Shown: piece by piece, positions 1-11,363 of the stretch
Numbering within the stretch: the stretch's first letter is position 1
How the letters are laid out: each line of letters opens with the position of its first letter
Assembly (NCBI RefSeq): GCF_033958435.1
Contig: NC_134160.1
Coordinates: forward strand, 17,223,001-17,287,000
Source: Carettochelys insculpta
Taxonomy: Eukaryota; Chordata; Testudines; Carettochelyidae
Reading direction: 5' to 3'
Length of the DNA: 64,000 bases
Translations under genes and position numbers: made by a program
The notes under the pieces: model-generated
What the model was told of the DNA's origin: nothing
What the model saw: the letters and a program-made list of their open reading frames with translations, nothing else
The model's database searches: none

Positions 1-655
1 AGAGCAATGGGATGGCAGCGTGCGCTCCTCCCAGCAAAATGCATTCATGTCTGCAGACCTCTGGTCCCTCCAAGAAACAAGAGCTTTTGCTTATCAGTGG
101 CTCAGCACCAGGGAGAGCAATGAGTGGCCCCCGTTGTACTTTAGCTCCACAGCCTGAGCGTCTGCCTTTCCAGAGTCACAGGTGCCTTTGCAGGGAAAGG
201 CCTCAGAGAGCAACTTTTGCACACAAAAGAGACACTTTGAGAACAAAAGTTCATTTGTTTTGTAATGTAGGCCCAGAATGCAGAAGGGGAGAGACCCCAC
301 AAAAAAGTCAGCATTTCCACTCGCTTGTCTAACTTCAGTGCTGACATAGCCAAGTAAAACTGGGTTCAAAGGTCAGAGCCTACACCTGCTGTCTCTGCTC
401 AGGAAAGGGGATCTCTCTGCCTGTCTCCTCTCTCTATCACATTTCAAACTCTCTCATCACTCTAGGCGCCATCTCTCAGCGGGATCAAGAAGATTCACCC
501 CATGAGACAAGAGCATCTATGAACAGATCCAAACCTTTCGCCTTTTCCTCAGACTAAACTTAGTCTAGTTTTGGGGACTGTAATGGTGTTTTGAGAAAGT
601 TTGGCCCATTATGGAAAATTCCAATCTATCGAGACGGTAACTGCCATTGTTGTCA
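1..655. other. Unassigned non-coding sequence
   Basis: I see no gene, repeat family or splice-flanked exon here. Open frames on both strands are short, overlap each other and show no recognisable domain. The composition is ordinary and free of long low-complexity tracts. Confidence 0.5.
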
Positions 656-661
656 AGTATC

Positions 662-780
662 GGAGGGGTAGCTGTGTTAGTCTGGATCTGTAACAGCAAT
701 GAAGGGTCCTGTGGCACCTTATAGACTAACAGAAAAGTTTTGAGCATGAGCTTTTGTGGGCACAGACTCCCTTTGTTGTG
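662..780 (+). repeat. Turtle-type tRNA-derived SINE
   Basis: The copy opens with the pol III box-like head GTAGCTGTGTTAGTCTGGATC, followed by a tail containing GTGGCACCTTATAGACTAAC and GAGCTTTTGTGGGCACAGAC. This head and tail order matches what I recall of the tortoise tRNA-derived SINE family. There is no poly(A). The same tail recurs near 4.4, 7.2, 56.9 and 62.1 kb in this window. The copy is diverged from the others, so it is probably old. Confidence 0.7.
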
Positions 781-2521
781 TATCTGATCTTACAGAGCCC
801 AGGCAATGGTATGTCTCTGGCACTGGCTATCCTGTGAGTTCTGCATAGCAGGGATCTTGTCTTTGCTCTGTTTGTAAATCAGCCAGTATGCTGTTGGTGG
901 CATGTAATCGTAATGCTGGTTGAACTCGAAGCCCTATACAAACCATAGATATAGCAGGTATCACTGCACCTGTGCTGAAATGCAGCCTTCTCTGGGGAGG
1001 GAGAAGGCAGCTGTTGAATCCCCTGCAGCAGCAGTGCACAAGACTGTAGGGCAGAAGGTGAAGACGCACATGGCATCCAGCTGAGACTGAAGCGGGGGAA
1101 TTCTGGTTGGTGGAACATGGGACCATGATGAGAGCGGGGGTTTCTAAAGGGCTCAGCTCCCATTTAGGCCCTGAGTAAGAGGCCAAATTGTCAAGCATCC
1201 ACCCTCAACAGCTCCCCTTGAGACATTTATAGATTGATTTCCTAACATATTCAGTATGCAACATGCTAAGCATGGCTCAAAGTCTGTCCCATAAAGACCA
1301 GAATTAGGGTATAGACAATACAATTGATCACTGTGAGGTGGAGAGCTACTATTGGGGTTGTTATTGTAATCTGGAGACTGATTCGACAATGGAGACACAG
1401 AGAGAGATGTAAATCCTATAGGAACAGAAGCCAGGGCTATCTCCTCACTATGTGTTAAGCATGTGAACATCCTCCTCATCCAGCTCTGTTACACTGGACC
1501 CCATCACCCTCTTTGCTGACGCTAGTCTTTAGACAGAGGGGTCCTAGTGCAATTAATTCCTAGTGAAATTAAAATCTTCTCTGAGGAGCCCCATGACTTT
1601 TTTGCCCAGCTTTGTCCATAACAGGTCTCTGTCTCTGCCAATCCCCAGGCCCTGCTGAACTTTGTTAAGTTAGAGCCCTGGGGAACCCGTGTTCTTCCAG
1701 GTGAGCGCAGCACTCTGTGGGTAATACATTATCTCAGTTTCACATTGTTCTCATACTTTGCTGCTATGCATTTTCCAGCAAGCTGATTATGTCATTCATT
1801 AACCTCCCAGGTCTCCTTTATTTTCTTTATGCAATGAGCTGGCTTTTGTTAGTCCAGCACGTTCATATTTTGGTTGCACAGCGAGAACAAAGAGCCTCTG
1901 CTAATTCCTTTCTGCTTAGTCACACTGTAGTCACGTAGACGGCTGGCTGTTACCAAAATTGGTACAGCAAGTTGCCAACCGCAAGCCTCCAGCCTAGCTG
2001 TGTGTGGTGGGATTTGCATATTGGCTGGCCAGGGAGAAGGCTCACGCCTGAGGAACAGTTACTGCAGAAGGTGTTTTTGTTCATGTCTATGAGGAAATGT
2101 TGGTAAAGTCAAAGTCTTTCCCAAACGAAAGAAGATAACCTTTCTACCTGTCCTGCCCAGCATCATTTACCCTCTTGCAGCTATTATGGCCAGGCTTGCC
2201 AAACAAAGCCAGTGACTGAATGGATTAAAACAGTTGTTTGCTGATGAACACACAGAGGAGGTTGATGGCTGAAGAAGGTGGAGCTCTGAGAACACTTTTT
2301 TTTCAGTCCTACCAGCTGCTGTACAAGTATGATGCACAGTGCTCTTGGGCAGCCAGCAGTCAATTTCACAATCATCTGGTCTTGATCAAGACTAACACAG
2401 ATGCTGTGCACAGGCTGAAACTCTTAAATCCAGCATTCTCTTGTCCAGCAACATCTGTTGTCCAGTAGGACTATGGATCTTGCGGGACCAGTGAGTCCTG
2501 GGGATGGCAGGAGAAGGGGCA
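781..2521. other. Unassigned sequence, no gene seen
   Basis: About 1.7 kb without a recognisable repeat or exon. Short open frames occur on both strands, but none has a domain, a codon-use signal or flanking splice sites that I can support. It is probably intergenic DNA with repeats too old to recognise by eye. Confidence 0.45.
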
Positions 2522-3828
2522 GAAGAACATAAGAACGGCCATACTGAGTCAGAGCAAAGGTCCATCCAGCCCAGTATCCTGTCTGCTGACAGTAGCCAAT
2601 ACTAGGTGTCCCAGAGGAAGCAGACTGAACAGGTAGCAATCAAGTGATGTTTCTCCTGCCATCCACCTCCAATTTCTGACAAACAGATGCTAGGGACACA
2701 GTCCTTACCCATCCTGGCTAATAGCCATTAATGGACCTAACCTCCATGCATTTATCTAGCTCTTTTTAAAACCCTGTTGTAGTCCTACCCTTCACAGCTT
2801 CTCCTGGTGAGGAGTTCCACAGGTTGACTGTGTGCTGTGTGAAGAACTTTTTGTTTGTTTTAAACTTGCTGACCACTAATTTCATTTGGTGTCCTCTAGT
2901 TCTGATATTATGGGAACAAATAAATAATTTTTCCTTGTTCACTTTCTCCACACCACTCATGATTTTATATACCTCTATCATACCCCTCCTTAGCCTCTTC
3001 TTTTCTAAGAAGAAGAGTCCTAGTCTCTTTAATCTATCTTCATATGGGACCTATTCCAAACCCCTTATCTTTTTACTTGCCCTTTTTTGAACCTTTTCTA
3101 ATACCAATATATCTTTTTTGAGATGAGGAGACCACATCTGTATGTAGTATTCAAGATGTGGTTGTACCATGGTTTTACATAAGGCCAATAAGATATTTTG
3201 CGTCTTATTCTCTATTCTGTTTTTAATGATTCCTAACATCCTGTTTGCTTTTTTGACTGCCGCTGCACACTGCATGGATGTTTTCAGAGAACTGTCCACG
3301 ATGACTCCAAGATCTCTTTCCTGATGAGCTGTAGCTAAATTAGCCCCCATTATACTGTATGTATAGTTGGGGCTATTTTTTCCAATGTGTACTACTTTAC
3401 AATTATCCACATTAAATTTAATTTGCCATTTTGTTGCCCAATCACTCAGTTTTGTTAGATCCTTTTGAAGGTCTTCACAATCTGCTTTGGTCTTAACTAT
3501 CTTGAGCAGTTTAATGTCATCTGCAAACTTTGCCACTGCAGTTTATCCCTTTATTCAGATCATTCATGAATATGTTGAGCAGGATTTGTTCTAGGACTGA
3601 CCCTTGGGGAACACCACTAGTTACCCCACTCCATTCTGAAAATTTATCATTTATTCCAACCCTCTGTTTCTTGCCTTTTAACCTGTTCTCAATCCATGAA
3701 AGGATCTTCCCTCTTATCCCATGACAGCGTAATTTACGTAAGAGCCTTTGGTGAGGGACCTTGTCAAAAGCTTTCTTGAAATCTAAGTACACTATATGTA
3801 CTGGATTCCCCTTATCCACGTTTGTTTA
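2522..3828 (-). pseudogene. 5'-truncated CR1-family LINE, RT remnant
   Basis: Read on the minus strand this is the 3' part of a CR1 non-LTR retrotransposon reverse transcriptase followed by its 3' UTR. Minus-strand frames at 3819-3517 and 3536-3051 carry the palm motifs YLDFKKAFDKVPH, SGVPQGSVL and FADDIKLL, then ERDLGVIVD and PHLEYY. The two frames overlap, so a frameshift lies just before the FADD box near 3.52-3.54 kb. The upstream RT, endonuclease and ORF1 are absent, as usual for 5' truncation during target-primed reverse transcription. The 3' UTR begins at the left with GAACATAAGAACGGCC, typical of turtle CR1. It is immobile. Confidence in the class is high; the subfamily is not resolved. 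Confidence 0.9.
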
Positions 3829-4380
3829 CCCTTCAAAGGGGCCAGTCAGACCAGTGGCAGGAGCCCGGAGCAGGGCAACTACAACTGGTCTGGCAGCAAA
3901 TGGATGGTGGTGGGGAGCAGCAGCAGCCCTGGAGCTGCTGGGAGGGAGCCTGGGCCCCAGAAAACTGCGTCCAGTGCGCGAGGAAGCCATGGCTGGGGTT
4001 GGAAGCCAGTGACTATGGAGACTGAGGGAGGGATGCGGGGGGTGGGGGGGGAATTGGGGAGCTACAGGATACAGTGGGGAGAGGAGCCCAGGAGCAGTGG
4101 CTGGAGGCCAGCAGCAGGTCTCAAGTCCAGAGGGTGCAGGACCAGGGAGGCTGAACCTGTAGTAGCGCTGCTCAGCCCAGAGCTGCTGTTTGTGTGTGTG
4201 CCCAGCAATCTCCTGGAAGAATCCTTTTTGCTACCACTGACGCCTAGCTCTTGTCTATGGCAAATGATACAGCTGCTGCAAGAAGTATGCCTGAATTATG
4301 CAAAATCCCGTTAAGTAGGCATGCTCCTTGCACTGAAAACATTGCCATGCCATGCAATGTCCAGGCATACAGACAGAAGG
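3829..4380. other. Unassigned GC-rich stretch
   Basis: A G-rich stretch next to the 5' truncation point of the CR1 copy. Three overlapping + strand frames are open here, the longest to 4314, but composition alone explains them. No domain or family is recognisable and I do not call a gene. Confidence 0.4.
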
Positions 4381-4653
4381 AATAGTAACAGAGAGATAGC
4401 CATGCTAGTCTATATACTATCAAAACAAAAAAGCAGTCCAGCAGCACTTTAAAGACTGACAACATAATTTATTAGGTGATGAGCTCTCATGGGACAGATC
4501 CACTTCTTTGGAAACAGCTGAATGTAGTGCATTGTGTGTTGAATAGTAACAGAGAGATAGCCATGCTAGTCTATCTGTCCCACGAAAGCTCATCACCTAA
4601 TAAATTATTTTGTTAGTCTTTACAGTGCTACCGGATTGCTTTTTTGTTTTTTT
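4381..4653. repeat. SINE foldback: repeated head, inverted tails
   Basis: A 33-base head unit at 4381-4413 is repeated without change at 4542-4574. After the first head comes a SINE tail (about 4418-4497) with GCAGCACTTTAAAGACTGAC and TTTATTAGGTGATGAGCTC. After the second head the same tail appears in reverse complement (4575-4650). The two tails can pair into a hairpin. The tail also matches the 3' end of the Penelope-like element near 62.1 kb. Confidence 0.75.
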
Positions 4654-5764
4654 AGAGAGAAGGAAGGGTGAATTGCCAGGAAGCTCTACTCCAAGCAGAG
4701 GAGACAGGGACATGCAGGAGTGTAATCTGAATAAGACACTGCGGTCTCAAGAACCTCCCACCTGCTTTCCTGGTGTGAAGTGGGAGTTCCTGGCTGAAGT
4801 GTGTCATACACAGCATACCCTGACCAGTCACTGGGACCTCTTTCCATGTGGCGAAACAGGCTCTCCCATCCAGTTAGCAGGATAACCAGCCCAACTGCTC
4901 ACACATCATCAGACCTTCCCCAAGAATCATGAACTTAGCTTAAAAAATGTAAGGTTCAGAATTCGTTGTGTTCTGGGTTTGTTTGCCTTTGCCTTTTGGC
5001 TTTGGAATCCTTAGGATTCACCTTTTCTTGCTTTCGATGAGGAATAAAGCCTTCTTTTTACTCAAGGACCTCTGGGATTACCACAGGACTTCAGGGGCCA
5101 AGGTCTTATGAAAAATGCCAAATTACTAGAGTTTTGCTGGGAAATCTCAGCTGTTGGTACAAGTGCAATTACTGACTGAGCCAGTGCCTGAAGCCAGGAC
5201 CTTGACTCAGCCCAGCAGTGTGATCTTTGCACTCTGGCTTGTCCAGGACGGCCGATTTCTACTCTCTTTCCCAAATGCGCCTGTCTTGACTGTGAGCCTC
5301 TTGAACCGAGTCCTTCCTCAGGCTTTGCCTGTCAGCAGCACAGCTAAGTGAGGTGTTTGTTATCGCAGACGTGGCCACAAGGACCAGGTCCTTCAGTTTT
5401 ACTGTGTGTTAAACTACGCCTGGCCAGCACTAGCCTGCTGGACATATCTGACCTCACCTAGTTTATCTCGAAGCAAAGGTCTGTGTTCTTCTCTTGTGAC
5501 AGCTCATACACACAAGTTACTGTGACACTTAGTGGGGGTAGCCAGGGCTGGGATGCAGTTTCCTACCACCTGACCTTAGCATGAGGAAGCCTGATTTGGT
5601 CTCACCAGATCCACAATGCTCCCAGCCACGGGCAGCACACGCATCCTCTAGGGGGCATGTGTAGGCCCTGCTCCCGCTCCTCAGATTGGCCATAGGCATA
5701 CTGCAACCTGCGCACCTCTGAGCTTTTCTCTGGAGTCTTCAGCCCCTGCTCCGCTGGACACTGG
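4654..5764. other. Unassigned sequence
   Basis: No gene or named repeat seen. A hexamer AATAAA lies at about 5043, but no upstream reading frame supports a transcript. The frames here are short and overlap between strands. Confidence 0.4.
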
Positions 5765-6059
5765 GGCTACTTCTACACGGTGGGTGCTGTTTTGGGATGC
5801 AAAGGTATCCTGAAATAGCAACACCATGGCTTTTCACAGGGCCTGAGATAGCACTGCTCTTTTAGGCACATATTCCGGTTCTGGTAACCCTTGTTGTACG
5901 AGAAGTAACAGAACGTTCAGAATAGCTCCTTATTCTGAAATTTGGTGATATTTGGACAGCATCAAGTTCAGAACAAGGTATTTGGAAATAATTTACTCCA
6001 TTTGAATAGCACAAATTGCATAAATTATTTAGAAAACAAATCGCCATGTAGACGTAGCC
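5765..6059. mobile_element. Non-autonomous PIF/Harbinger MITE
   Basis: The left end GGCTACTTCTACAC pairs with the right end TGTAGACGTAGCC in inverted orientation, the terminal motif shared by the Harbinger copies in this window. The interior contains degraded 'tattctgaaa' and 'atttggaaat' motifs that look like CpG-decayed TTCGAAAT units. I could not find a convincing 3-base target duplication. There is no coding capacity. Confidence 0.65.
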
Positions 6060-7200
6060 TCACAGAATTCACAGAACTCCTGCGTCCTATGAAACGGGGC
6101 ACGCCATTTTACCAGTTCCACCTAGATCACCACTCTGCCTAACTTACAGCACTTAGATATGTTTAGAGAAAAAACAAATATGCATTTCTTCACCGAAGTG
6201 CAGAGATGCAAGCAGTAGTCCACAGACATTGGAAACCACAGTTATATATAAAATAATACTGTAAGATGCATTCTAGAACAATTCACTTGATACTTTCATG
6301 TCTTGAATTTTAAGCAGCGCTCACTCAATTTCCTTCCAGCGTTTTGTGAAGGGCTTTGGCTGTGAGCCCTCCTCAGTCAGACAGACAAACTGCCAAATTA
6401 TGAAGGAGGACCTTTGCCTCCCAAGATAAGCAAATCATAGCCCTTGTCTTTATTCATAAACAGGTCTCCCCATCCCTTGCTATTTTGCCTTTTTTCCTGC
6501 AGATTTCCTCTCATAGATTTTGCAGCCTTCTGACTGGCATCTGGCTGAGGGTACAAAGAGACCTGTGTGAAGTGGACAACGTGCATCTGATAAGTGTCTG
6601 ATACCCCCTGCCTGAAAGGTATGTCTGAAGTCTGTCACCTTCTGGTGACCTGCTTTTATTCAGGACTTTAAGAGTATAATTTTCAGTACAGATGAAGAAC
6701 TCCTTAACTATGATTTGCACAGATGCTTCCCAGTGATTAGGATGATTTGCAGGTTACTAGTCCTTAGTGAAACCCTCAAATGTACCTTTGGTGAACCATT
6801 ATGCAGCTATCTGACCCAAGGGATCCTTGTAAAACCCCATGAACCCCCTGTACCCTCTGCCAACTGGCACCAGAAAGGCCCTGAATCACAACTACCCTGA
6901 GGTTGAAAATATGCACCTTTTTGGACAGGAAGTCAAGGCCTGAAGACAAGTCCCTTAGCACCAGGCCCACTTGAGTATGGCACAACACAACTGATGACAA
7001 ACATATAAAAACAAATACAAAAACCGAAAAAAAAACTTTCACATTCTTGGGTGGTGGCATTCCGTGCTCCTTAAAACAGTTAGCCCCCATTGACCATTCT
7101 CTTCTGGTGAGGGGGTCTGACATGACCCACAAAAACATTTTTCGAAAGCTCACATTGTTTGGGTTTTATTATTGTTGGACAGACAGTGTCCTACTCGAGG
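6060..7200. other. Unassigned sequence
   Basis: No supported gene or repeat. The longest frame, on the minus strand at 7153-6776, has no recognisable domain. Confidence 0.4.
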
Positions 7201-7221
7201 ACACAAAGCACTGCAAAGTAA

Positions 7222-7432
7222 CATGAAGTCCTGTGGAACCTTATCAACTAATAGACATTCTGGAGCATAAGCTTTCATGGGGAAAGACCCGCTTTGTTAG
7301 ATGCATGCATCTGACGAAGTGGGTCTTAGCCCACGAAAGCTTATGCTCCAAAATACCTGTTAGTCTATATGGTGACACAGGACCTCTTGCTGTTCTTGAA
7401 GATATAGACTAACACGGCTACCTCTCTGATAC
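7222..7432. repeat. SINE foldback with inverted tails
   Basis: A SINE tail on the + strand (about 7225-7305, with GGAGCATAAGCTTTCATGGG) is followed at once by its reverse complement (about 7311-7395, with CCCACGAAAGCTTATGCTCC). The reverse complement of the SINE head follows (GATATAGACTAACACGGCTA, 7401-7420). The two tails would form a stem of about 80 bases with a very short loop. Confidence 0.75.
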
Positions 7433-7439
7433 AAAGTAA

Positions 7440-8173
7440 TATGGTGACATGTGGGCCATTCAGCCATAGAATACCTTTATCTACTCTTGAATGTTTCCTT
7501 CCTTCCTTCCTCCCGTTTCTATGCACCCCTCTCTTTAGCTTACATCAATCATCGTATCTGGGCATTGCACATACACATAAATCACCCCTCATGGCCGTAG
7601 CCTATCTGAAAGCTCGTACCTTTCACACCTGTCTCATTGCATTACTGACAGATGTAGATTCTCCTACTTGTATTTCTGGAATTGCTTATTCCTCTGGCAA
7701 ACTGGACCAAAGCTGCAGACTCCCCCATTAGCAAAATGGGGTATCTGCAACTGCTGCTTGGCTAAGCAGCCTACCTTGCCAGCAACACTTCCCAAAGGCT
7801 TGAACATTTAACTAAGTCATGAAGAGGTTCAATCCAACTGCACCAGCAAGCAGAGGAGAATGATTCAGGAAGTGTCATACACACAGAGTCCTTTGCTTCC
7901 ACTTTTCCAAAGCAGAATTCAGTAAACCAAGAGTTGCAAAGCAGGTCCAAAAGTCAGTGCCAAAAACTCTCCCTGATATGCAGCTATTAGCATTACAGCT
8001 TGGAGTCCCTTGACCGTCTGTCCCACCTCTGGAAGCACCCAGAGCAGGTGCTGATTCCCAGCAGTACAAGAAGGGCATAAAATGAAAGCTGGAGGTGGTC
8101 CTAATTCTGGAAGCTGAACACCAATGGTGATTGCGGGTCTTTCATTCAAAGCCACCTAAAAAGGCCTGTTCCC
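7440..8173. other. Unassigned sequence
   Basis: No recognisable gene or repeat. A short pyrimidine tract with CTTC units occurs near 7500. The open frames overlap on opposite strands. Confidence 0.4.
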
Positions 8174-8176
8174 AGA

Positions 8177-8560
8177 GGCCATGTCTAAATAGCAAAGCTA
8201 TCTTGAAAGAACAGCAGTTATTTCAAAATCATTTTGGCAGCATCCAAACAATGCACCCACTATTTCAAAATAAAATTGAAAGCATGCGTGCCTTATTCTC
8301 GTTCATCATTCCTTGAGGAATACTGCCTATTTTGAAATTGCTATTTCAAAACAGAGACTATTAAGACACAGAATAACATATTTTGAAGTAGGCCACCATT
8401 TTGAAATAGTGCTATAGATCTGGAACTGCTATTTTGAAATAGCTGGGTGCCATTTTGAAATGCGTTTTGTGTGTGGATGCGTTATTTTGAAATATGGTAT
8501 TTTTAAATAACTATTTAGAAATATCTTATTTTGGAATAGCGCTGCTGTGTAGATGTGGCC
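8177..8560. mobile_element. Non-autonomous Harbinger MITE, TSD AGA
   Basis: The ends GGCCATGTCTAAATAG and GTGTAGATGTGGCC are inverted repeats of the Harbinger type. The triplet AGA flanks both ends (8174-8176 and 8561-8563), fitting a 3-base target duplication. The interior is full of ATTTTGAAATA units, the expected CpG-decay form of the ATTTCGAAATA motifs in younger copies. There is no coding capacity. Confidence 0.75.
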
Positions 8561-9029
8561 AGAGTTACTCATTTAAGATACACTAGGTCAAGCTTTTCCA
8601 AGGTGACAAGTGATTTTGGATGCTCTGTTCGTGGGTGTCAAGCATGACGCACCTTGTTGAGGCCTGATTTTCAGAAATCACTTTCACGAATCACCCACCC
8701 TAAGACAGTCAGAGCCCGGAAGGTATGCCCTGTTGGGATCCCAAAATGGAACCAGCCATCATTAATTTATAAGAAAGCCCAACCTTCACTGCTTAAGCCC
8801 AAGGCCCTCTGGAACCTTCCAAATGTAATGAATGAGAGCACAACTGCAGTGCGCTGGGCACCGCAACAAACTCCAAGTGTGTCCCCCAGAAATCACATCT
8901 TAGGTATGCTGCCAAGTTGGGCTATTTACTGCCACAAATCTTGCCACCAACACCCTGCTACCCCAGCACACCAACGCAATATTTTTCCTTCTCTACCTTC
9001 CCTGCGCACCTGCCCCGAAGCGTCCACCT

Positions 9030-9220
9030 GGCTTTTTTGTCGACAGTTTCTCTCAGAAAGGAGCTCTGACTCATGGGAGAGAGGCAGAAGTCCGTCGACA
9101 CCAGTGCCCTTTTCTGTCAATTTACTGTCAAAGGAACTAATTTTTAGTGTGGACGCTCCACCAGTTTTGTCAACAAATCCAGGGTTTGTCGACAACACTC
9201 TCTAGAGTAGATGTAGCTTA
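9030..9220. mobile_element. Fragment of a DNA transposon with GTCGAC motifs
   Basis: Several TTGTCGACA-like units occur (9038, 9093, 9165-9195), and the right edge GTAGATGTAGCTT resembles a Harbinger terminus. I cannot locate a matching left terminus, so this is either a truncated copy or a separate small MITE family. Confidence 0.4.
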
Positions 9221-10336
9221 TGTGTATGAAACAGATAAACTACATCAGCTAAAGTAAGTCTACCAAGGAGATACTCAGAGGGTATATATCCTTTATAATC
9301 TACTTCTATTACTCAGCACAGGGTAGTAGCCTGCATCCAGGGAGCTATCAAACTCTGTTTACCATTTGCCAACACTATCAGTGTTTGTCCCTGCTCAGTT
9401 ATGTGCCCTTCAGCACGTTATGGAATGCCTCTCCAAAAGTCCTAAACTGACCAGGACAAGTGAATTGTTTTAGGAAAGAGGAGTACAGTTTGAGGACGAC
9501 ATGGACTGTTTACCAGGAGAGGGTCTGTACAGCCAGCGTGACCTTTTCAGGGTAGTAGCAAAATTACTATAGTTTAAAAAAAAATGTTTTTTTTTTCTCT
9601 TTGGGAGCATACTTCATGTGATGAAGAGCTAGCCTTCTTAGGTACTCCCATATTCCCACCACTGAGTGCCTCATCATCGCTGGTGTACTGATCCTAGCAA
9701 TGAAACCCAGGAGACAATTTTTCTACACAACCCTTTTTTGTTGTGTGAAAAAACAGCTTTGATATGCGCTATTTTGCTTTTCTCAGCTGCTAGTTAAAAA
9801 GCCCCAAACCCTTAAGAATTCTATGAAATAGCAGAACCTTTTGTTTTCCAGCCCCAAATCAGAAATTCCTTTCATTTGGTTTATAACAAAATGGGGAAGG
9901 AATAAGAACAGATGAAATTCAAAGAAAACATTTTGATTTTTTTCAAAATAGAATGTTTTGTTTGGACTGAAATGTCCTTTGTCACCTTCTCAAGCCACTG
10001 AAAAGTTGGGAAAAATGGGAAGGTGCGTGGGGTGGGGTGGGAAAAGACTGTGGGTGTCTCTATGGAAATACCGTTAGCTCCACCTTTGCTTAGATTTGTT
10101 CACCATTCAGAAGATGGAGTGGTGTTTTGCTCATTGTAACGAAATTAATTTGTGACCCAACTCCAGCTCCATTAGTAATAAATGCAGGGAGAGCTGAAAT
10201 CTAATTACCATTCTTTGAAATGTTTGTGGCAATACAGGCCTGAGCTAAAGCTGTTCCAGAGGAAAGAAGAGGAGCTGGTCACAGTTGGCAGAAAGAACCT
10301 TGCTAAGCAGGGGCTGGACTTTCAGAGCTCTCTGAA
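9221..10336. other. Unassigned AT-rich sequence
   Basis: No gene seen. Homopolymer A and T runs lie near 9570-9600. No known repeat is recognisable by eye. Confidence 0.4.
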
Positions 10337-10411
10337 GGTATGTCTACATTAGAAAATAAAATTGTCTTTTAACACCAGATTTTATTAAGTCAGTGGTAAA
10401 TGTCTACACAT

Positions 10412-10612
10412 ATTTATCTCAAAGAACTTGAAGGGACCTCAAAAGGCCTTTGAGTCCTATCACCTGCACTCATAGTAGGACCTATCACCATCCGTGGCAG
10501 ATTTTTTTTTTAAATCTACTTGCCTTAAACCCTTAAACGACCCCCCTCAAGGACTGAGTTCACAGCCCAGGATTTGGCAGGTTAATGCTCTACCCGCTGA
10601 GTTGCTTGCTCA
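10412..10612 (-). repeat. Old CR1 3' fragment
   Basis: The + strand reads AGAACTTGAAGGGACCTCAAAAGG and later CTCAAGGACTGAGTTCACAGCC, the inverted 3' region of a CR1-type LINE as recalled from turtle genomes. It lies just inside the left end of the old Harbinger element. It is short and diverged. Confidence 0.55.
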
Positions 10613-11363
10613 CGAAGTTGGTGCAGTGTCCCAATTAAATAAGCTAACTTTGACTGTGTCAGCAGTGCATTATGGGTACCTAGCCCACATTTCCTGCAGT
10701 CTGGTTGCATTCTGGGTTTCTGTGCCAGTGTTCTATGGGGAAAAATGCACTGCAAGTGGTTGTGGGTGGCTGATGTTATCATCCCAGGGTGCATTGCCTT
10801 CACTCCCCCTTCATGCTGAAAACAAACAGCCAAAGGAATTTTCACTTCACTTTTACACTGCCACATGGCATTATAAGTATAACTTGGATCCAGAGATGCT
10901 TCAAGCTGTTGTGGAGTGTTTTATGATCACTTCCCACATTGCACTGCTGTATATTCTGAACCCAAAGAGCCTGGAGGATGATTTCCATGAGGTGGGGGGC
11001 AGTTCCACATATCAAGAGTGGGAGAGGAGGAACACAAAGTTGCTCACAGCAATGGATACATTATACACCATGGAGCACAGGTTCTGGAGCCGCAAAACTA
11101 GCTCAGAGTGGTAGAACCCCATCATTTTGCAGGCATAGGACAATCAGCAGTGGCTGAAAAACTTCTGCATGCAAAAGGCCACTTTTCTGGAACTTTGTGA
11201 AGTGCTATCATCTGCCCTGAAGCACTGCAACACCAGAATGAGACCTGCTTTGATTGTTTTTAAATGTTTGGTAATTGCTCTGTGGATCTTTGCAATACCA
11301 GACAGCTACTGGTCAGTGGGAAATCAATTTGGAGTGGGGACTCTTGTCATCCAGTTAGCCTAG

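Noticed and set aside
7495..7515. CTTC-rich tract as a possible microsatellite
   Set aside because: Too short and impure to annotate separately.
8654..9205. Plus-strand frame of 183 codons
   Set aside because: Ends in transposon-like GTCGAC sequence, has no domain, and its neighbour on the minus strand is just as open.
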